A DNA stretch of 8,287 bases from Candidatus Sungbacteria bacterium RIFCSPLOWO2_01_FULL_47_10. GTDB lineage: Bacteria > Patescibacteriota > Minisyncoccia > Sungbacterales > GWA2-42-14. The translations under genes and the position numbers were made by a program. The first letter of the stretch is position 1; the number at the start of each line of letters is the position of its first letter. Location: positions 7,184 through 15,470 of the forward strand of contig MHQO01000081.1 of assembly GCA_001820675.1 (NCBI GenBank), in the 5' to 3' direction. Below, piece by piece: positions 5,200 to 8,287 of the stretch. Under the pieces are notes generated by a model. That model did no database searches and had not been told where the DNA came from. It saw only the letters and a list, made by a program, of their open reading frames with translations.

Positions 5200-6087
5200 A
5201 TGCATTTACACGACGATAAAATCAAATTTCTCGAAGAAACCGCAGAAAAAATCCGCGAGTCTATTATTGTTGAACTTGAGGCCGCAGGGTCAGGTCACAC
5301 GGCGGGTCCTCTTGGCATGGCTGATATATTTACCCTTCTCTATTTTCATGTGCTCAAACACGATCCAAAAAACCCCAATTGGGAAGAAAGAGATAGGCTT
5401 GTATTGTCAAACGGCCACATCTGCCCGGTTTTATATGCGGCAATGGCGCATGCCGGATATTTTCCTGTTGATGAGCTGAAAACGCTTCGCAAATTCGGAA
5501 CCCGGCTTCAGGGTCACCCACACCGGGGGGCGCTCCCAGGTATCGAATCGACATCTGGACCCCTCGGCTCCGGTCTTTCGCAGGCGGTCGGAATGGCCAT
5601 TGGTTTCAAGATGGACAATAAGTCGAATCAGGTGTATTGTCTCATGTCCGATGCAGAGCAAGAGGCGGGAAATATTTGGGAAGGGGCAATGCTTGCAGGC
5701 AAATTAAAACTTGATAATCTGACCGGAATAATAGATCGCAACAATATTCAGATTGATGGTATGACGGAAGATATTATGCCGCTTGAGCCGCTTCGCGCAA
5801 AATATGAAGCGTTTAACTGGCATGTTATCGATGCAAACGGCCACGATTTTCAGGATCTTCACAATGCAGTAGAGACCGCCCGTGCGATTTATGAAAAACC
5901 GGTGCTGATTATTGCCCACACGATTCCGGGAAAGGGGATTCCAGAGATAGAATTCGATTATCGCTGGCATGGCGTGTCTCCGGGTTCCGGGCCGATTGAT
6001 GTTTTCAAGAAAAAGGAGAATCAGGCGCGTGATATGCTGAATCGGTTACGGACCCTTGGAGGAAAGATACAATCGGAGCATCAATAA
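5200..6087 (+). CDS. tkt: Transketolase, N-terminal (ThDP-binding) subunit
   Basis: This is the 295-residue pyrophosphate-binding half of a split transketolase, the form also found in archaea. With the C-terminal subunit it moves a two-carbon unit between ketose and aldose phosphates using thiamine diphosphate and Mg. Active-site histidines are in place: His33 in GSGHTAG, His73 in SNGH and His106 in QGHP. ESTSGPLGSGLSQAVGMAIG follows at 116-135. The cofactor motif, normally GDG(E)...N, reads SDAEQEAGNIWE at 150-161, with the metal-ligand Asp151 kept but both glycines replaced. DRNNIQIDG at 179-187 gives the second metal ligand (Asn181). KPVLIIAHTIPGKG closes the domain. The length fits a stand-alone N-subunit. 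It starts six bases after the previous stop. Its partner begins more than 1.1 kb downstream instead of next to it. Confidence 0.93.
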   Translation: MHLHDDKIKFLEETAEKIRESIIVELEAAGSGHTAGPLGMADIFTLLYFHVLKHDPKNPNWEERDRLVLSNGHICPVLYAAMAHAGYFPVDELKTLRKFGTRLQGHPHRGALPGIESTSGPLGSGLSQAVGMAIGFKMDNKSNQVYCLMSDAEQEAGNIWEGAMLAGKLKLDNLTGIIDRNNIQIDGMTEDIMPLEPLRAKYEAFNWHVIDANGHDFQDLHNAVETARAIYEKPVLIIAHTIPGKGIPEIEFDYRWHGVSPGSGPIDVFKKKENQARDMLNRLRTLGGKIQSEHQ

Positions 6088-6089
6088 AT

Positions 6090-6165
6090 TAATCAACCAC
6101 CGACAGACCACAACCAACCAATGACAAATCCTGTTGTCGGTTGCGAGTTATAAGTTGCGGGTTAC
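6090..6165. repeat. Palindromic intergenic repeat B, related to repeat A
   Basis: It begins with TAATCAAC, as repeat A does, two bases after the transketolase N stop. Its right part contains TGTTGTCGGTTG (6132-6143) and TAAGTTGCGGGTTAC (6151-6165); the latter matches repeat A at 12 of 15 positions. Internally CCGACA (6100-6105) can pair with TGTCGG (6135-6140). Alternatively CAACC...GACAA (6115-6127) can pair with TTGTCGGTTG (6134-6143). It ends five bases before the next ATG. It is either a diverged copy of the family represented by A or a longer version with an internal insertion. Confidence 0.65.
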
Positions 6166-6170
6166 GAAAC

Positions 6171-6440
6171 ATGAAGCACGACAAGTTCCATATATGTTGC
6201 TGTTGTATGCGATGTGCCGCTGTTATTCTGTGGTTTGCTTCATTTGCGGCTTTGGTTTCCGCCTGGCTTTCCGAAGGAGGATTTTTTTGGGGAAGGAGTT
6301 CGTTTCAATGGTATTGGGATGCGTTGGTTTTGGGTGTTTTGGCAATCGGGCTTAAGATCGGGATTTTAATTACGCGTTTCGGAACTTCCTGCACGATGAA
6401 ATATCACAGTGAGGAAGGGCAAAAGGGCGAACCTTCATAA
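6171..6440 (+). CDS. Small two-helix membrane protein with an N-terminal cysteine cluster
   Basis: The 89-residue product begins MKHDKFHICCCCMRC, placing five cysteines (9-12 and 15) and two histidines (3, 7) in the first 15 residues. Two membrane helices follow at about 16-33 and 50-67, with a polar tail. The arrangement suggests a metal-binding or redox-sensitive N-terminus on the inner face of the membrane, but no family is recognised. The ATG at 6171 is used because upstream in-frame codons fall inside repeat B. Codon content and the hydrophobic pattern support translation. Its position between transketolase halves suggests co-transcription with them; a functional link is not shown. Confidence 0.65.
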   Translation: MKHDKFHICCCCMRCAAVILWFASFAALVSAWLSEGGFFWGRSSFQWYWDALVLGVLAIGLKIGILITRFGTSCTMKYHSEEGQKGEPS

Positions 6441-6454
6441 ACCGCCGATGTGGC

Positions 6455-6619
6455 ATGAACAAAAAGTTTTATTCAGACATCAATTTTATCGGAGTCGTCA
6501 CATTTTGCGTCCTTGTTTCAGTTTTTTTATTGATTAAGATCGGCGAGGCGGTAAGCGAAATAGATGCTCTATCAAATAATTATGTCGAAACAACAGGAAT
6601 GAAACGCGGTAATCCGTGA
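6455..6619 (+). CDS. 54-residue single-pass membrane peptide
   Basis: A short open frame starting MNKKFYSDIN carries one hydrophobic helix at about 11-29 (FIGVVTFCVLVSVFLLIKI). A charged, soluble tail follows (EAVSEIDALSNN...). The positive N-terminus before the helix suggests an N-in orientation. It begins 14 bases after the preceding gene and ends nine bases before the CBS gene, so it fills the gap with no other explanation for that DNA. No family is recognised and no Shine-Dalgarno is evident. It could be missed by annotation because of its size. A competing frame from ATG 6449 is shorter and has no membrane pattern. Confidence 0.55.
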   Translation: MNKKFYSDINFIGVVTFCVLVSVFLLIKIGEAVSEIDALSNNYVETTGMKRGNP

Positions 6620-6628
6620 TGAATTTCG

Positions 6629-7135
6629 ATGGAAAATATGCGCGTAAAAGATTTTATGACGAGCGAAGTCGTATCGGTCAGGGCGTATGATCGCACGGTT
6701 GATGTTGTTAAAATTTTATTTATCAACGGATTTAACGGTGTTCCTGTTGTGGAAAAAGATAACACGTTAATCGGCCTCATTACCGAATTTGATTTTATCG
6801 AGAAGGGGTCTCCCATTTACTTCTCGCCCATGGGGAGAATTTTGGAGGAACTTACTCTTTTTAGGGAAGATGAGGCTGAAATCGAAAAAAAGATAAAAGA
6901 AATTATTTCTTCAAAAGCAGAAGATGTCATGAATCGGGACCCCTTAACGCTTCTTTCAACCAATACCCTAAAAGAGGCTGCGGATCTTTTCATCAGGCAC
7001 CATCGGGTGAATCCCGTTCCCGTCGTCGACAGAGATCGAAGGGTTGTCGGAATCGTTGCCCGATATGATCTCATCAAATTGTATGCGGATCCAACGTTTT
7101 GGGTAAAGCTTCTTACAAAAAATACTACAGAGTAA
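6629..7135 (+). CDS. Two-CBS-domain protein
   Basis: The 168 residues are two CBS modules: about 4-58 (MRVKDFMTSEVVSV...NGVPVVEKDNTLIGLITEFDF) and about 96-152 (KAEDVMNRDPLTLL...NPVPVVDRDRRVVGIVARYDL). They are joined by a charged helical linker at 75-95. Paired CBS modules bind adenine nucleotides or related ligands and act as energy or metabolite sensors. This protein has no fused effector domain, so it would act as a free regulator or partner protein in the cytoplasm. The position between the two transketolase subunits makes a role in sensing energy state for this cluster conceivable, but only by context. ATG 6638 (MRVKDFM) is an alternative start nearer the family beginning; neither start has a strong ribosome-binding site. 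Confidence 0.9.
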   Translation: MENMRVKDFMTSEVVSVRAYDRTVDVVKILFINGFNGVPVVEKDNTLIGLITEFDFIEKGSPIYFSPMGRILEELTLFREDEAEIEKKIKEIISSKAEDVMNRDPLTLLSTNTLKEAADLFIRHHRVNPVPVVDRDRRVVGIVARYDLIKLYADPTFWVKLLTKNTTE

Positions 7136-7146
7136 TTGTGAATACA

Positions 7147-7201
7147 ACACTATTGGAATTGTAGATATTTTTAAGGATATTCGTATGTGTTTCGATAGTG
7201 T
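7147..7201. repeat. Imperfect hairpin repeat E before the transketolase C gene
   Basis: Thirteen consecutive positions (7147-7159 with 7189-7201) pair, ten Watson-Crick and three G-T, starting with ACACTAT/ATAGTGT. After a mismatched stretch, ATAT (7165-7168) pairs with ATAT (7177-7180) around an eight-base loop. It occupies most of the 75-base gap between the CBS gene and the transketolase C gene. There is no T-tract on the distal side, so it is not a classical terminator. It could be an mRNA element or another palindromic repeat copy. Confidence 0.55.
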
Positions 7202-7209
7202 GCGCACAC
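7198..7209. promoter_or_regulatory. Perfect 12-bp palindrome directly before a start codon
   Basis: GTGTGCGCACAC is a perfect palindrome ending one base before the ATG at 7211. Its left part overlaps the right arm of hairpin E. It could be an operator-like site, or it could form a structure at the start codon. Function is unknown. Confidence 0.4.
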
Positions 7210-7210
7210 C

Positions 7211-8224
7211 ATGCCAATAAATCAAAAAATGAAATTGGTTGAGAATATTCTTGATCTTAACACCCTGGAGCAAAAACCCACGCGAAACGGTTTTGGGGAG
7301 GGGCTTGTTTTTGCCGCAGACGAAAACCGGAATGTAGTAGGACTTTGTGCGGACCTTACGGAATCCACACGGATGGAATTATTTCGGAATAAATACCCGG
7401 AGCGTTTTATTGAAATGGGGGTTGCAGAACAGAATCTTGCATCCGTCGCCTCCGGCTTATCTGCGGTCGGAAAGATTCCTTATATTACGTCATACGCCAT
7501 GTTTAGCCCCGGGAGAAACTGGGAGCAGATCAGAACGACCGTTTGTTACAATAATCAAAATGTGAAAATTATCGGTTCTCATGCGGGCGTTTCAGTGGGT
7601 CCGGACGGCGCAACGCACCAGGCGATAGAGGATATTGCGATCATGCGGCCAATTGCGAACATGACTGTTTTTGCCCCATGTGATGTTCATGAGGGGAAAA
7701 AGGCGGCAGTCGCGGTTTCGAAAGTGTATGGCCCCGCATATATCCGGTATACCCGCGAAAAAACCCCGGTCTTAACAACCGAAGCAACACCGTTTGAAAT
7801 AGGAAGAGCGTATGCATTTTGGCTTGAGCCCGATGGCAAAAAACCCGATGTCGCGATTATTGCGTGCGGTCCGTTGGTTCATAATGCGATTTTAGCTGCG
7901 GCGGAATTGGAAAAAGAGGGGATCGGGGTTCGTGTAATCAATAATCCTTCTATAAAGCCCATGGATGAAGAAACCTTAATTGGCGCAGCAAAAGATGCGG
8001 GAGCTGTTGTTACGGTTGAAGAACACCAGATTCAGGGCGGAATGGGTTCTGCGGTGGCAGAAGTTTTGGCAAGAAATTGCCCTGTGCCTGTTGAATTTAT
8101 TGGCGTTCAGAACCGTTTCGGGGAATCGGGAAATCCAAACGAACTCATTGAGGCGTTCGGCATGGGCGTTTCTCACATTGTGGATGCGGTTCGCACCGTC
8201 CTTCGAAGAAAAAAAGGACTTTAA
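7211..8224 (+). CDS. tkt: Transketolase, C-terminal subunit
   Basis: The 337-residue partner of the ThDP-binding subunit carries the pyrimidine-binding domain (about 22-185) and the C-terminal transketolase domain (about 205-330). The catalytic glutamate that activates the cofactor is in MGVAEQN (Glu73), and GLCADLTEST precedes it. GPDGATHQAIEDIAIMRP at 130-147 carries His136, equivalent to the substrate-binding His of the one-piece enzyme. A strand rich in small residues (VAIIACGPLVHNA, about 214-226) opens the last domain and VEEHQIQGGMGSAVAE (about 271-286) follows. The length is normal for the split form. The start lies immediately after a 12-bp palindrome. ATG 7229 is an alternative that loses only MPINQK. 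The active site forms at the interface with the other subunit, so both are required. Confidence 0.93.
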   Translation: MPINQKMKLVENILDLNTLEQKPTRNGFGEGLVFAADENRNVVGLCADLTESTRMELFRNKYPERFIEMGVAEQNLASVASGLSAVGKIPYITSYAMFSPGRNWEQIRTTVCYNNQNVKIIGSHAGVSVGPDGATHQAIEDIAIMRPIANMTVFAPCDVHEGKKAAVAVSKVYGPAYIRYTREKTPVLTTEATPFEIGRAYAFWLEPDGKKPDVAIIACGPLVHNAILAAAELEKEGIGVRVINNPSIKPMDEETLIGAAKDAGAVVTVEEHQIQGGMGSAVAEVLARNCPVPVEFIGVQNRFGESGNPNELIEAFGMGVSHIVDAVRTVLRRKKGL

Positions 8225-8241
8225 TGATTAGACCCGTTGCC

Positions 8242-8270
8242 TTTTAACCTTTTCGATCAAGCGGTATCAT
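8242..8270 (+). promoter_or_regulatory. Weak promoter-like sequence after the cluster
   Basis: TATCAT (8265-8270) differs from the -10 consensus by one base. The hexamer 17 bases upstream (TTTTAA, 8242-8247) is a poor -35. It may serve a gene beyond the right edge. The final 63 bases contain no gene and no clear terminator. Confidence 0.2.
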
Positions 8271-8287
8271 AGAGATATATATGTAAA

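Noticed and set aside
6134..6355. Alternative frame over repeat B and the small Cys-rich gene
   Set aside because: It begins inside the repeat and lacks the clean two-helix pattern of the competing frame from 6171.
6629..7135. IMP dehydrogenase fragment
   Set aside because: Two CBS modules are complete and in tandem with normal ends, and no barrel domain sequence flanks them, so it is a stand-alone CBS protein.

Overview
The window looks like chromosomal DNA from a small-genome bacterium of the Candidate Phyla Radiation (Patescibacteria, Parcubacteria-like). This is an inference from several features. The coding is nearly gapless. There is a short membrane protein with a C-x-D-G-x-x-N-x(3)-E-x-G-I-D-C-G-G-P-C motif. 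Transketolase is split into two genes. Both pentose-phosphate isomerases are of divergent types. Short palindromic repeats are packed between genes. No rRNA, tRNA, CRISPR array or transposase gene was seen.

Layout. At the left edge, on the minus strand, is the N-terminal third of an alanine dehydrogenase-like gene with a good promoter and Shine-Dalgarno. A spacer of about 160 bases separates it from a co-directional plus-strand cluster that fills the rest of the window. In order, the cluster holds: a secreted or anchored beta-rich protein (598-1431); the SEDS glycosyltransferase RodA (1428-2522, ATGA overlap); ribose-5-phosphate isomerase B (2588-3052); ribulose-phosphate 3-epimerase (3118-3768); a visibly AT-rich insert of a 60-aa ORF, a nucleotidyltransferase and a coiled-coil membrane protein (3792-5193); the transketolase N-terminal (ThDP-binding) subunit (5200-6087); two very small membrane proteins (6171-6440 and 6455-6619); a two-CBS-domain protein (6629-7135); and the transketolase C-terminal subunit (7211-8224). 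The last 63 bases hold no gene.

How the genes fit together. RpiB, Rpe and the two transketolase halves are the core of the non-oxidative pentose phosphate pathway. They interconvert ribulose-5-P, ribose-5-P and xylulose-5-P and pass two-carbon units between sugars; transaldolase is not in the window. RodA and its upstream partner belong to cell-wall elongation and share only location with the sugar genes.

The most unusual aspect is the intergenic DNA. Six junctions in the plus-strand cluster are overlapping or at most 14 bases wide. Each of the five wider junctions is filled by an inverted or direct repeat that ends at, or within a few bases of, the next start codon. Two of these repeats also encode the last residues and stop codon of the gene before them (rpiB and rpe). 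I see no dedicated new defence or biosynthetic system. The repeat-punctuated operon, the Glu-type RpiB, the altered ThDP motif in the transketolase subunit and the AT-rich nucleotidyltransferase unit are the points worth following.
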